A model generated the notes under the pieces. It searched no databases, was not told the origin of the DNA, and saw only the letters and a list, made by a program, of their open reading frames with translations. From JADMJV01 sp964649085 (GTDB taxonomy: Bacteria; Vulcanimicrobiota; Xenobia; Xenobiales; JADMJV01): a stretch of 64,000 nucleotides of DNA. Below, in pieces: positions 23,267 to 33,906 of this stretch (positions are counted from its first letter, which is position 1; each line of letters begins with the position of its first letter). The stretch spans positions 17,034-81,033 of the forward strand of contig CAZYPN010000030.1 of NCBI GenBank assembly GCA_964649085.1, read 5' to 3'. Both the position numbers and the translations under genes were made by a program.

Positions 23267-26200
23267 TTAGAGGGTGGGGATTTGCTGCAAGACGTCGTCG
23301 GCCGGGGCCTCGCCTTTTTCGAGCGAACTCTCAACTTGCTTCAGCCAGCTTTGAGCGTGGGGGTGATGCACTTTGGTGAGAGCCGCCTGGAGTTGAGCCC
23401 TGGCGCCTTCCAGATCCTTGAGGTGAAGCGTGACCAGAATTTGGGCCATCAATGCCGTTTCGTCGTCTGGGGTCAACTCTAAAGCACTCTGAACCGCTTT
23501 GTGGGCATCGGAGCCTTTGTTGAGCCTGACGTAGGTGACGGCCAGTTCGGCGAAATAGTTGGCCTGGGGGGCGATTTGGACCAGTTTTCGGAACTGCACC
23601 ACCGCCAGCGTGTCTTTGCTGGCATTGCAGTAAGCGCGCGCCAGTTGCAACAAGAAAGCCGGTTCGTTCGGGAAGCTCTTTTGTAGATCGCGATAGAAGT
23701 CGACCAACCGTCGACCGCTCATGGAGTTGCCGGAATGGAGCCGGTACAGTGCGTTGTGGTAGGTGAGGTTGGCCGGATCCTGGGCCATTCGCTCGCGAAG
23801 GAAGTCCTCGGCCTGTTCGGTATCGCCGGTGATGACTTCTTCGACTTTGAGGACAAGGTCAAGCTGACCGGCTTTGTCCGGGTCGATTTCGCTGAGTTCG
23901 GCTTTGAGAGTCGCGGCTGATTCGGCCTGACCATTGGCCACAAGGTGTTGAGCGTGGGCCAACAGCAGACCCCCAAGCCGCCCGGCATCGGCAGACTGTG
24001 CGTGGGCCGCACGAGCGGCAGCGACAGCCTCGTCCCATTTGCCCTGGTCTTTGAGGGAGTCAGCCAACTCCCAGCCGCCACCCTCGGCCACGGGGGCAGC
24101 CTCGGGTGCAGGGGTCGCCTCGGGTTCGGGGGCCGCCTCGGGTTCGGGGGCAGCCTCGGGTTCGGGGGCAGCCTCGGGTTCNNNNNNNNNNNNNNNNNNN
24201 NNNNNNNNNNNNNNNNNNNNNNNNNNNNNNNNNNNNNNNNNNNNNNNNNNNNNNNNNNNNNNNNNNNNNNNNNNNNNNNNNCAGGGGCAGCCTCGGGTTC
24301 AGGGGCAGCCTCGGGTTCAGGGGCAGCCTCGGGTTCGGGGGCAGCCTCGGGTTCAGGGGCAGCCTCGGGTTCGGGGGCCGCCTCGGGTTCGGGGGCAGCC
24401 TCGGGTTCGGGGGCAGGTCGCAGAGCAGTCAGTCGCTGCTCAATATCCTGGCGTTTGTCTTCCTGTTGAATCAGTTCGAACTCACTGGCAAGTAACTGTT
24501 CGAGTACGGCCACGGCGGGTTCCGTATGGCCGCTCTCGGCCAGGCCTTCGGACCAGCTCTTGTATGCGTCGATCAGTCGTTGCTGAGGCTCTACCTGCGA
24601 TTTGTCCAGCTCAAGCCACTGCTGAAGTTTGTGAATCGACTCTTCGTAGTCGCCTTCTTCCTCCAGAGCCAGACTCCAGCGTCGATAGAGCGGAGCGCGA
24701 GTTTCAGCAGCAAGATCGGCCACCCGGGCCAGGGCTTCTTCAAACTTGCCGGCCTGCGCGTCCTGTTCGGCGAGGCCCACAAGAATGTCGGCTCGCCGCG
24801 ACTCCAGGTCAGGCGCAACCGACTTGAACTCGTCCAGTTTGGCCAGGGCCGCGTTCAAGTCGCTGCCCATCAGGTGGGCCAACCAGGCTGTCGCAACGGC
24901 CGTCAGTTGGGACTCGGCTTCGCTGGCCTGCCAGTCTTTCCAGGTTTGACAATGGCTCCAGGCAGATTCGAATTGCTGTTCGTTCAGGGCCGCCTGTACC
25001 TGGGCGGCATAGCCCAAACCGGCTTCGCGACGATGGCTATCGCTGACTTCGCCCAGAGCAGCTGACCAGGCGGTCCAATCGCCGGATTCGCGGAGATGCG
25101 CGAGTTGGGCCTGACGGGTCTGGCTCAGGCGGGCAGCAGCTTCAGCATGCCCCTCGTTCGCCTTGAGAAATTCTTCCAGGGTCGCGATGGCCTCTGGGTA
25201 GTTGTGAGCGTCGAGCAGTTCCGTAAGGCGAGGTTGCAGATCGACCCAAGGGTCTGCTGCTTCCAGTTCGGCTTCGGGGAACTCTGCTTTCAGACGGGCC
25301 ACCACATCGGCTGCCGCATCTTTGAGGCCCTCTTCCTCCAGCCCCTGCGCCCACTGTTTGTAAATGCCCACCATTTGCTCTTCCAGGGCGGGGTTCATTC
25401 CCAACACCCCGGCCTGGCGGCGCAGGCAGTCCAGGGCCTGCTCCATGTCGCCTTCGGACTCCCAGTGCTGGGCCCACAGTTGACACAGAGAGCCCATTTC
25501 TTCTTTCAAAGCGGGTGTGTCATTGGCTGCGCGAGCCTGGTCCAGAACCGTCATCGCCGAAGCAAAGTCTCGGCTGGCTCGCAGGGCCTGGGCCCATTCA
25601 AGGTATAGTTGGGCGGTGCGCTCCTGAGCCAGGGATTCCAGCCCGGGCAGGGCTCGAGCTTGATCCCAGTGTTGGATCGACAGTTCGTAGTCACCCTGCT
25701 GGAGAGCGTCCTGGGCAATTTGCTCATAGAGTTCACCCAATTTTGCCGTGCACTGTTCGCTGTTGATGCCGCGCTCGAGTTGTTGGCGCGCCACCGCCAG
25801 TGCTTCGCTGAGTTGGGCGGCATCCTGATGATGTTGAATCCAATTGGGGAACAGGCGCCCCATGTCCGTCTCTGTGCCCGACTCGGGCAGCTCGGCCTGA
25901 CGGCGCTCAAGAACCGACAGGGCCTCGGCAAAGCTATGGCTGGTTTCCAGTTGCGAGGTCCATGCCTGGAACACGCGCAGGCGCTCGGGATTCAGTGTTT
26001 CCGCCTGGGACGGTTCTGCGTCGACCGCCTGTTTCAACCAGTCCAGGGCGTCAGACCAGCGACCGGCCTGCTCCATCTCCAGGTAGGCCGGCGGTTCGGG
26101 TTCGACGGCTGTGTCTGCCGGCGGTTCAACCGACGGGTTGAAGGCGTGCCAACGCGCGCGGGCATCCTGTTCTTTGTCGGCCAGGCTCTGGGCCTGATAG

Positions 26201-29200
26201 GCTTCGAGCAAGAGTTGAAAACCCTGATCGGAGGGCTGACTGGCCAACTGTTGCTCCGCCCACTCGGCGGCCTGGTCCCAATTGCCCTCTTCCTTGGCCA
26301 TCACGGCAAACAGGCCCAGCACTTCAGGGTGTCCGGGATTGGCATCCAGAAGTTTCTGGAGTCGAGGGCGTGCTTTGTCGAACTTGCCCAGGTCGATAAA
26401 GTCCTGGACAACTTCCAAGGCGTCACTGACGTCTGCGAAACTGGCGCTGGGGGTGGAGGCGGGCTCGACAGGCGCGCTCACAACTGCGTCCACCTCGGGC
26501 GCGGCTTCGGGCTCGGGCGCGGCTTCGGGCTCGGCTTCGGGCTCGGGGGCTGGAGGCTGAATCTGGTTGAGGCTGTCCTCGAAGGTTTTCGCCATGTCCG
26601 AACTCTCTGCAAGCGCGGCTTCACGACCCTGAGACAGGATCTCTCGGCTGCGTTCGAGGTCGTTTCGGGCGCTAGACAGGAACAGCCCGTATTGGAGTAA
26701 GGTTTCGAGATGGCGGGCCTCGAGGCTCAGTGCCGAGAGGAAGCGTTGCTCTGCAAGGTCGGCGTCGCCAGAGGCGGCGGCATCCAGGGCTTCTTTCAGC
26801 AGAGCGTCCGGAGTGGCCACGGGTTCGGCCTCGGGCTCTGGCTCCGGCTGCGGGGTGGGCGCGGCGCCCGTCAGGCCCAACAGGTCTTCGATAGAACTGG
26901 ATTCCGTTTCCTCGGCCGTCACGGGGGCAGCCGAGGGCTCGGCGGGTTCTGCGCTGAGGCCGAACAGGTCGTCTAGCGACACCTCTTCAGCCGCGGCTAC
27001 GGGCGGGGGTGGCGGTGCGGATTCTGGAGTGCTCTCGCTAAGCCCGAGCAACTCTTCAATAGAGGTTCCGGTGTTTTCAACTGCAGGAGTCGGCTCCACG
27101 GCGGCCGGTTCGGGCTCTGGAACAACCTCGGGCTCGGGTTCGGGCTCGGGTTCAACGACCTCTGGCTCGGGCTCGGGCACAACCTCGGGCTCGGGCACAA
27201 CCTCGGGCTGGGGCTCGGGCTCAGGCGCAGCGACGGCGGCAGGCTCAGTCACCTGGCTATCGGGTGCTTCTTCTGTATAACCAAGGTTTCGCAGGAAGTC
27301 GCTGAGGTCATCGCCGCCTTCACCACCCGAGTCCACGGTTGGCGCGGCTGGCACAGGATCGGGAGCAACCGCTACGGGTTCAGGTTCGGGCTCGGGGTCG
27401 GGCACCACGGGTTCGGGCTCAGGAGGAGCTGTGGTGATGTCGGAAAGATTGAAAATGTCTGAAACGCCCATCTCCATCGGGGCAGGGGGAGGTGGGGGAA
27501 CGGCGTCGCCACCACCCCCCATCAGCGAGGCCAGCAAATCATCGGTGCTGTTGTCGGCTGCGGCTGGCGTGGGCTCCGACACGGGCTCATAGGTGGATGG
27601 CGTGGCCACACCGGGGGGAGGAGGTGGTGGGGCGGAGTCTTCCAGGGAGCTGACACCCAGCAGCGACTCGAGGTTACCCAGGGGGTCGTCGCCAGTGACT
27701 GCGGCAACCGGCTCGGGACGAGACTCGAAGACTTCGGGCTGGAGCGGCTTGGGGCGAGGAACCTCCTGGCCCTCGTAAAGCACTTCGAGACGCTCCATGG
27801 CCTCTTTGTGGTCGGGCGTCCGTTCCAGGGCGTTATTGTAGGCCAGCTTAGCCTTTTCGTTGTCGCCGAGCTGCTCGTGAATCTGACCAATATGGAAGTG
27901 ATGGTCGGCCACTCGGGGCTGCTGATTGGCGAGCCGTTGATACTGATCGAGGGCATCGGCGTAGCGCTTGTCCTGCAAATACATGCGACCCAGCGTGCTG
28001 CGCATGAGGACGTTCTCGGGAGCCAGCTGTAGAGCGCGTTTGAGTTCCTCGATGGCACGGTTGCTTTCGCCGCCCATGGCCAGAGCCTCAGCATACTTGC
28101 TGAGGTAGTCGGGATTCTCTCGGTTCTCCTCCAGTTTGCGCTCGAAGAACTGCAAGGCACGCTCGGGCTGGTTGAGCGACATGTAGGCCTCACCCAGACT
28201 GGCCAGCGAGGGAGCGTGGCTGGGTTCGAGTTCAAGGGCCTGCTGGAAGAAGTCTACGGCGATGCTGGGCTTGTTTCTGTAGTGGAGATAGAGCAGGCCC
28301 ATACCGTGCAGTGAGGGGATGTGCTTGGAATCCAGTCGCAGCGCCTGCTGGTAGGACTCAAAGGAGTAGTCAAACATCTCCAGTCGGTAGAAAGCTTCGG
28401 CCAGTCGAGTGTGAGCGTCGACCGAGTCGGGAGAGATTTCGGTAACCTTGCGATACATGCTGATCGCTTCGTCGAACTGTCCCATCTGCATCACTAGGTC
28501 GGCGAGCAGGAAGTTGGTCTCCAGGTCATTAGGGTTCAGTCGGATGGCTTCGCGAAGATGGAGCTGGGCTTCGTCGCGAACCTGCTCGTGCAGGCAGCAC
28601 TTGGCCAGTACCAGGTGATAGGTGGCGTCCTGGGGTTTCAGGTCGACGGCTTTACGGAAGGCCTCGAGCGCGCCCCGCCGGTCGTCCAGTTCCTGGCGGA
28701 CCATGCCCAGATTGTAGGCAGCGAAGGCATCTTTGGGACTGAGCACCACGGCTTGGGAATAGTGTTCTTCTGCCTTCTTGAAGTCGCCCTTGCGCTGGTA
28801 GGCTTGAGCCAGGTGATACTGCGCATAGGGGTCCTCGGAGTTGAGTTCCAGGGCCCTTTCAAAGCTGGAGATCGCTTTGTCGATTTCTCCCAACTGCAAA
28901 GCGATCGTGCCGAGCTCGTAAATGGCGGCTGCGAAGTTCGGATTGTGCTCTACAGCCCGTTCATAGCTGACCATGGCCAGATCGGGACGGTACAGCTCTT
29001 TGCAGCAGTCGGCCAACAGCAAGTAGCCGTTGGCGTTGTTCTTGTCCAGATTGAGACCCTTCTGGATTTGCTGCATGGCCACTTTGTATTTGGTCTGCTT
29101 CATCAGCACTCGACCATAGCCAAAATAGTATCGGGCCTGGTCGGCATCGAGCTTGATCGCCTCTTCCAGATGCTTGATGGCCAGGGTGCTTTGGTTTTCG

Positions 29201-29817
29201 CGTTCGTAGACCATCGAGAGTTGGAAGTGAGAGTCCGCATAGCGCGGGTTGGCATCGACGGCCAGTTTGAAGTTGTTGATGGCCAGTTTGTTCTGCTCGA
29301 GCTTGGAGTAGATCTCGCCGCAGGTGTGATAGGCCTCCCAGAGCCTGGGGTTGATATCCAACGCTCGCTTCAAGCTCTGCAGCGAAAGCTCGAGCAGATT
29401 GAAGAACTTGTAGGCCGTGCCCAACTGATAGTGGGCGAAAGCGTTCTTGGGGTTGATCAGGATGGGCTTGGTGAAGTTCTGGATCGAGCTGTCGATCTTT
29501 TGCTTGTATTCCCGCTGAGTATGAGGATCGGTGGCGAACTTGATACTCAGATTGGGGTCCAGGTCGAACGCTTTGGACCATTCGACCAGCGCGCGATCGG
29601 TGTCGCCCGCTCGAGCCAGGTGAAAACCCCAGTGAAGATGGGCAAGCGAGTGGCGTGGATTAAGCTTGAGGCAGATTTCGTACGACTTGACGGATTCCGC
29701 AACTTGACCAGCGTTCTCGTAGGCGAGACCGAGAGAAAAGTGATTGTCCGGATTGTCCGGCTGCAGTTTTACCAGAGTCGAGTATTTTTGTATTTCCTGT
29801 GAGGCAACTTCCGCCAT
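23267..29817 (-). CDS. Giant TPR protein with disordered Pro/Glu-rich linkers (interrupted by scaffold gap)
   Basis: A single gene of more than 2150 residues whose frame appears to break only because the 100-N gap at 24182-24281 has an arbitrary length. The N-terminal 730 residues or so are about 18-20 classic TPRs (phrases such as YEICLKLNPRHSLAHLHWG, AISSFERALELNSEDPYA). A linker of about 350 Pro/Glu/Val-rich residues carries repeated short motifs (SIEELLGL, SLDDLFGL, SIEDLLGL). About 1000 residues of degenerate TPRs follow, then a PEPEAA hexapeptide array crossing the gap, then a last TPR block. The ATG at 29817 has AAGGAG upstream. No signal peptide or membrane segment is visible, so it is a cytoplasmic scaffold; partners are unknown. 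Confidence 0.85.
24097..24416. repeat. 18-bp tandem repeats encoding PEPEAA units, spanning a gap
   Basis: Direct tandem copies of an 18-base unit of the type CAGCCTCGGGTTCGGGGG flank the N run. About seven clean units lie on the high-coordinate side and about five, some degenerate, on the low side. They encode Pro-Glu-Pro-Glu-Ala-Ala in the TPR protein. The true copy number is unknown because the assembly broke here. Confidence 0.9.
24182..24281. other. Scaffold gap of 100 N
   Basis: Exactly 100 N, the usual placeholder for a gap of unknown size, inside the PEPEAA array of the TPR gene. The reading frame differs on its two sides, so the placeholder length is not the real length. Confidence 0.98.
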
Positions 29818-29970
29818 TCGGCTGCTCCTTTGGCCGCTCCTCAGCGACCCTTTCCACGGTCTGCGACTTCCCGTGTTCCAGGCCGGACGAAGGCGCTCCT
29901 TCTCCAAGAGCGTCCCAGGCGTGATTTCTTGTCTGGCAGGATTTGCTCAGGGACTTCCCAAGAGCAATCC

Positions 29971-30513
29971 ATGCTGAGTACGCCGCGACTGCATTTGTGG
30001 AGCCTGGAGCGCCACGATTTGCTGAAAAACTACCACTGGTCCAATCAACGCCAGCTGATCCGATGGACAGGCATGCACCCTTTTCCTCGCACTGCCGCAG
30101 AACTCGATCGCTGGTTTGAAACCTTGATCGGACGCCAGGACCTGAAGGTGTTCGCGATCAAAACCAAAGAAGGCGAGTATATCGGCAACATCGAGCTTCG
30201 TGACATTGATTGCTGGGTGGGCAGGTCGGAGGTGGGTCTTTTTCTTGCCGAACCCGAGTATCGGGGGCTTGGGCTCGGCCGGGAGGCACTGCGCGAGATC
30301 AGCCGTTTCGCTTTCGAAGATTTGCGGCTGCACCGCCTGTATGCCCAGGTTTTGGAACACAATCTGCCCGCCCAGAAGGCCTTTCAGGTGTGCCATTTTC
30401 AGCAAGAGGGTCGGCTGCGTCAGGCCCACTACGACCAGGGGCGCCACTGGGACGTGCTCTTTTATGGACTGCTCCGAAGCGACTGGGAGGTATCAAGCGA
30501 TGAGACCCATTGA
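29971..30513 (+). CDS. GNAT-family N-acetyltransferase (RimJ/RimL type)
   Basis: A 180-residue acetyl-CoA-dependent acetyltransferase. It begins MLSTPRLHLWSLERHDL, the usual RimJ/L opening. The core VGLFLAEPEYRGLGLGREAL contains the acetyl-CoA loop (GLGLGREAL), and RLYAQVLEHNLPAQKAFQ is the C-terminal motif. This subgroup acetylates protein N-termini or small amines; the substrate is unknown. The ATG at 29971 is the first codon that starts the family alignment, although the frame is open from 29830. The last 14 bases overlap mtnA. It is divergent from the TPR gene, with 153 bases between the starts. Confidence 0.88.
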   Translation: MLSTPRLHLWSLERHDLLKNYHWSNQRQLIRWTGMHPFPRTAAELDRWFETLIGRQDLKVFAIKTKEGEYIGNIELRDIDCWVGRSEVGLFLAEPEYRGLGLGREALREISRFAFEDLRLHRLYAQVLEHNLPAQKAFQVCHFQQEGRLRQAHYDQGRHWDVLFYGLLRSDWEVSSDETH

Positions 30514-31540
30514 ATGGACGGGGGCCGGCGTTCGATTGCTCGACCAGAGACAATTGCCACAGCAGCAACTTTGGGTCGATTGTTCTCAACTGGAAGACTT
30601 TGAAGCGGCCATTCGCGATATGCTGATCCGCGGAGCTCCGGCCATCGGCATTTGCGCCGCCTACGCAATGGCACGCCAGGCTCAAATACTGGCCGATGCC
30701 AGTGGGCAAGAGCGTCTGCAGGCCCTGGAAGCAGCCGGGAGTCGACTGGCCGCCACCCGCCCCACGGCGGTCAACCTGTTCTGGGCTATCGAGCGCATGT
30801 TGCAGAAGGCTCGACAGCAGGCCGAACCGTCGGCGCTGGTGGACGAGGCCCTGAAGATCCACCGAGAGGACGAAGCGATGTGTCGCGCTATCGGCGAGCA
30901 CGGCAGCCAGCTCTTCAATGCTCCCGCTCGGGTACTGACTCATTGCAATGCCGGAGCGCTGGCCACCGGCGACTATGGAACTGCCCTTGGGGTGGTGCGC
31001 AGTCTGGCTGCGCGTCAGAAAATCCAGTGGGTGTGGGTTGATGAAACGCGTCCCTATCTGCAAGGGGCTCGCCTGACGGCCTGGGAGTTGATGCAGGAAG
31101 GCATTCCCTGTCGGCTGATTTGCGACAACATGGCCGGTCATTTTTTACAGCGTGGCCAGGTGGACGCGGTGGTGGTCGGGGCCGATCGGATTACGGCTCA
31201 GGGAGATGTGGCCAACAAAATCGGCACCTCGACCCTGGCCGTTCTGTGCAAAGAATATGGTGTGCCCTTCTATGTGGCGGCGCCCTGGTCGACGTTTGAT
31301 TTGAAGCTACAGTCGGGTTGGGATATCCCCATCGAGGAGCGCAGTGCCGACGAGGTGGTGGCCTGGGGTGGCGTGGTTCAGGCGCCCCAAGGGGTCGAGG
31401 TTCGCAACCCCGCTTTCGATGTGACCTTCCATTCCTATATCACGGCCCTCATTACGGAGCGCGGCGTATTGCGACCGCCTTTCGCCGAGGCCATCGCTGA
31501 GGCTGAGCGTTCGGGGGTTGGTATTGGCCAGGGCGGCTAA
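30500..31540 (+). CDS. mtnA: S-methyl-5-thioribose-1-phosphate isomerase
   Basis: This enzyme isomerises methylthioribose-1-phosphate to methylthioribulose-1-phosphate in methionine salvage. The 346-residue protein starts MRPIEWTGAGVRLLDQ. It has MLIRGAPAIGICAAYAMA, the catalytic cysteine in LTHCNAGALAT (C149), the catalytic aspartate in VVVGADRI (D229), and NKIGTSTLAVL. The ATG at 30500 follows GGGAGG and lies within the end of the GNAT gene; it overlaps holA by 23 bases. The rest of the methionine-salvage pathway is not in the window. Some relatives act on related aldose phosphates, but the motifs fit MtnA well. Confidence 0.95.
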   Translation: MRPIEWTGAGVRLLDQRQLPQQQLWVDCSQLEDFEAAIRDMLIRGAPAIGICAAYAMARQAQILADASGQERLQALEAAGSRLAATRPTAVNLFWAIERMLQKARQQAEPSALVDEALKIHREDEAMCRAIGEHGSQLFNAPARVLTHCNAGALATGDYGTALGVVRSLAARQKIQWVWVDETRPYLQGARLTAWELMQEGIPCRLICDNMAGHFLQRGQVDAVVVGADRITAQGDVANKIGTSTLAVLCKEYGVPFYVAAPWSTFDLKLQSGWDIPIEERSADEVVAWGGVVQAPQGVEVRNPAFDVTFHSYITALITERGVLRPPFAEAIAEAERSGVGIGQGG

Positions 31541-32564
31541 GGCCGTTCGCCCTTCGGGGCCTACGGCCTGGAACTGGCTGCAGGCTGTGCCTCAGCTGCG
31601 TGGCCTGGTCTGGTTGGTGGGCCCGGAGGAGTATTTGCGCGAGCAATTGTTGCGCAAAATTCGCCAAACCACCCTCGAGGTCGGTTTTGAGGACTTCAAT
31701 CACCAGGTTCTGTCTCTGAGCTCGCAAACGCGCTGGGCTACGCTGGTCGACGCTCTGTCTGAAATTCCTCAGATGGCCGAGCGAAGGCTGTTGGAGCTGC
31801 ATCGCATCGAAGACCTGCCGAGTAAGGTTGCCGATCAACTGGGACAGCTCCTGAGCCACGAGAAGCTCCATCCCGGGCTGGTGGTGGTGCTGGTCTCTGA
31901 AAATAGAAAATTGCGCCCCGCCCTGCTCGAGGTGCTTGACCATCAAGCCCAGGCGGTTGCCTGTGAAATCGAGGGGGCCCAGCGCAGCGACTTTGTGGCC
32001 TGGAGTTGTCAGCAATGCGGTCTGGCTCTCACTGCGGAGCAGGTCCAGGTTCTGGTCGAACGCACCGGTGGCAGTCTGCGCGCACTGGCTTCCTGGGTGG
32101 AACGGCTGCGGCTCTATGCGGGAAGCGCGGGAAGCCTCAACGACCGAGAGGTCGACTCGCTGGTAGAGGATTCTTCCGAGGTACAGGTCTGGAAGTTGAC
32201 CGACGCCCTGGGCAAGCGGCAGATGGGTCGCAGTTACGAGTTGCTGCATCGAATCCTACGCCGGGAACCCGCGCAAACTTTGTTAAGCTATCTGAACACT
32301 TATGTTGTGGGGCTGATTCGGGTTGCTGAACTGAAGGGACGATTGAAAACCGCCGCCGCTATTGCAAAGGAACTCCCCCCGCGCAGCGAGTTTCAGATTC
32401 GCAAGAGCCTGGAAGAACTGGCGAGTTGGAGCGAGGCCGAACTGGAGTTGACTCTGCAGAGGATGGCGCGGGCCGACTATCGCATCAAGACGGGAACCGA
32501 ACCGATTCTTATGCTCCAGTTGCTCATACTTCAAATATGCTCGCGCAAGGGTCCCCCCCGATGA
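31518..32564 (+). CDS. holA: DNA polymerase III subunit delta
   Basis: The clamp-loader subunit that opens the sliding clamp. The 348-residue protein lacks a working P-loop, as expected for delta. Its opening is LVWLVGPEEYLREQLL, followed by the AAA+-like core (FNHQVLSLSSQTRWATLVDAL, DLPSKVADQL) and a C-terminal helical collar (VWKLTDALGKRQMGRSYELLHRIL, then PLYRIKTG-like ADYRIKTGTEP). The indicated start is a TTG inside the mtnA 3' end, so a start slightly downstream is possible. Its stop overlaps the next ATG (ATGA). Confidence 0.9.
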   Translation: MVLARAAKAVRPSGPTAWNWLQAVPQLRGLVWLVGPEEYLREQLLRKIRQTTLEVGFEDFNHQVLSLSSQTRWATLVDALSEIPQMAERRLLELHRIEDLPSKVADQLGQLLSHEKLHPGLVVVLVSENRKLRPALLEVLDHQAQAVACEIEGAQRSDFVAWSCQQCGLALTAEQVQVLVERTGGSLRALASWVERLRLYAGSAGSLNDREVDSLVEDSSEVQVWKLTDALGKRQMGRSYELLHRILRREPAQTLLSYLNTYVVGLIRVAELKGRLKTAAAIAKELPPRSEFQIRKSLEELASWSEAELELTLQRMARADYRIKTGTEPILMLQLLILQICSRKGPPR

Positions 32565-33673
32565 ACCGCTCACGGCTGCTCGGGCTGATCCGGCTGATCG
32601 TCAGTCTGGCTGTCGCTTCCTGGGCGATCAACTGGGTGCTGGCTCAGTCGGGGGCCAACCTTCAGCACGAGTTTCGCAACTGCAACTGGGGTTGGCTGCT
32701 GTTGGCTCTGGTGCTGACGGGTCTGGGCACGGCCCTTTCCAGCTATCGCTGGGCCAGCCTTCTGGCTTTGCAGAAGGTAGTGATCTCTCAGTGGGCGGCC
32801 TTCCGCCTGACCATGATCGGCGTGTTTTTCAACCTCTTCGGCCTTGGCGGGGTGGGCGGAGACGTCTTTAAAGCCGTTTACGTGCGACAACACGCCGGCT
32901 CGCGCACGCCCGAGGCGGTGCTTTCTATTCTGGTGGATCGCATTCTCGGTCTGTTAGGACTTTTCACCGTAGCTCTGGCAACTTTTCCCTTCTGCTGGAG
33001 CGATCTCGTTCACGGTAGCCCGTTGATCAAGAGTCTGGTGGGTTTTGTGATCGGCCTCAGCCTGGTGGGCGGGGGCGGGGTGACCCTGGTGCTCTCGCGC
33101 GACCGTTGGTTGCCCGCGCCCACCAAGGAGTGGCTCAAGTCACTGTCGCGCTACCTGCCGCCGCGGGTGGCCCTGGTTGCCGGCAAGCTCATTCGCTCAC
33201 TCGACCTGTATCGCGATCAGGTGCCTCAGTTGCTGAAAGCTCTGCTGATTTCTTCGGCGATCCACACGGTGGCCACGTTTACGGTGGTGTGTATCGGCAA
33301 GGCCTTCCATATTGAGGATGTTCCCTTGCGCTTCTACTTTCTGGGAGTCCAGGTGGCCAATACGATTTCGGTAGTGCCCATTACCCCGGGAGGCCTGGGA
33401 AGCCGCGACGCAGTGCTGCGTGCTTTGCTGCTGGCAGGGGGAGGCGATGCTCGCTGCAGCCTGATTCCTCCCGTCTATAGCTGCATTCTGGTCCTGTGGA
33501 GCGTGGTCGGGGGCATATTCTTTGTTACCGAGCGCGGCGGGTTGAGAATCCCCGTCGATCCGGAGAAGGAGGACGTAGATGAGAAAGTCTCTGATTCTGG
33601 GGCTACTGGCCTGGCTGCTGGTGGGGTGCTCGGGTCCTCAGGAGCCCCCGCCGACGTCGATCAAACCCATTGA
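32561..33673 (+). CDS. Flippase-like integral membrane protein (UPF0104/LPG synthase TM family)
   Basis: A 370-residue protein with about eight membrane segments, resembling the membrane part of lysylphosphatidylglycerol synthases and related lipid flippase-like proteins. The typical phrases are LFGLGGVGGDVFKAVY, the basic VDRILGLLGLF and VPITPGGLGSRDAVL. The soluble synthetase domain is absent, so transport or anchoring of a lipid or glycan is more likely than aminoacylation. The start overlaps the holA stop. Its last 32 codons overlap the following lipoprotein gene by 95 bases in another frame, which is unusual; the tail may be a late stop caused by a lost upstream one. Confidence 0.83.
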   Translation: MNRSRLLGLIRLIVSLAVASWAINWVLAQSGANLQHEFRNCNWGWLLLALVLTGLGTALSSYRWASLLALQKVVISQWAAFRLTMIGVFFNLFGLGGVGGDVFKAVYVRQHAGSRTPEAVLSILVDRILGLLGLFTVALATFPFCWSDLVHGSPLIKSLVGFVIGLSLVGGGGVTLVLSRDRWLPAPTKEWLKSLSRYLPPRVALVAGKLIRSLDLYRDQVPQLLKALLISSAIHTVATFTVVCIGKAFHIEDVPLRFYFLGVQVANTISVVPITPGGLGSRDAVLRALLLAGGGDARCSLIPPVYSCILVLWSVVGGIFFVTERGGLRIPVDPEKEDVDEKVSDSGATGLAAGGVLGSSGAPADVDQTH

Positions 33674-33905
33674 TCAGGCCAAGGTCAGCGCCGCCAAGAT
33701 CAACCTGCAGCAGGATGTGGAAATTGGTCCGTGCGCGTTGCAAGTGAGTGCCCAAAACGATTTGCTGGTGTTGAAGGGGTCGGTGCCCTCTGAGGCTGCC
33801 AAGAAGCGGGCCGAAGAGTTGGTTCGAAAGGTGGGGGGCATTGAAAAGGTGGCCAACCACCTGGAGGTGCAACCCTCGATGGCCCAAACCCCGATCGTGC
33901 CTTGA
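33579..33905 (+). CDS. BON-domain lipoprotein
   Basis: A 108-residue protein with the lipobox signal MRKSLILGLLAWLLVGC, lipidated on the cysteine before SGPQEPP. Residues about 45-100 (GPCALQVSAQNDLLVLKGSV, KRAEELVRKVGGIEKVANHL) form a BON domain, a small alpha/beta module thought to bind phospholipid or attach proteins to membranes. GGAGAAGGAGG gives a strong ribosome site that lies inside the flippase-like gene. Probably anchored in the inner or outer membrane facing the periplasm. Confidence 0.82.
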   Translation: MRKSLILGLLAWLLVGCSGPQEPPPTSIKPIDQAKVSAAKINLQQDVEIGPCALQVSAQNDLLVLKGSVPSEAAKKRAEELVRKVGGIEKVANHLEVQPSMAQTPIVP

Positions 33906-33906
33906 G

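Noticed and set aside
28558..29802. Plus-strand 414-codon frame over the TPR gene
   Set aside because: Shadow of the TPR array; it only mirrors repeat periodicity and has no ribosome site.
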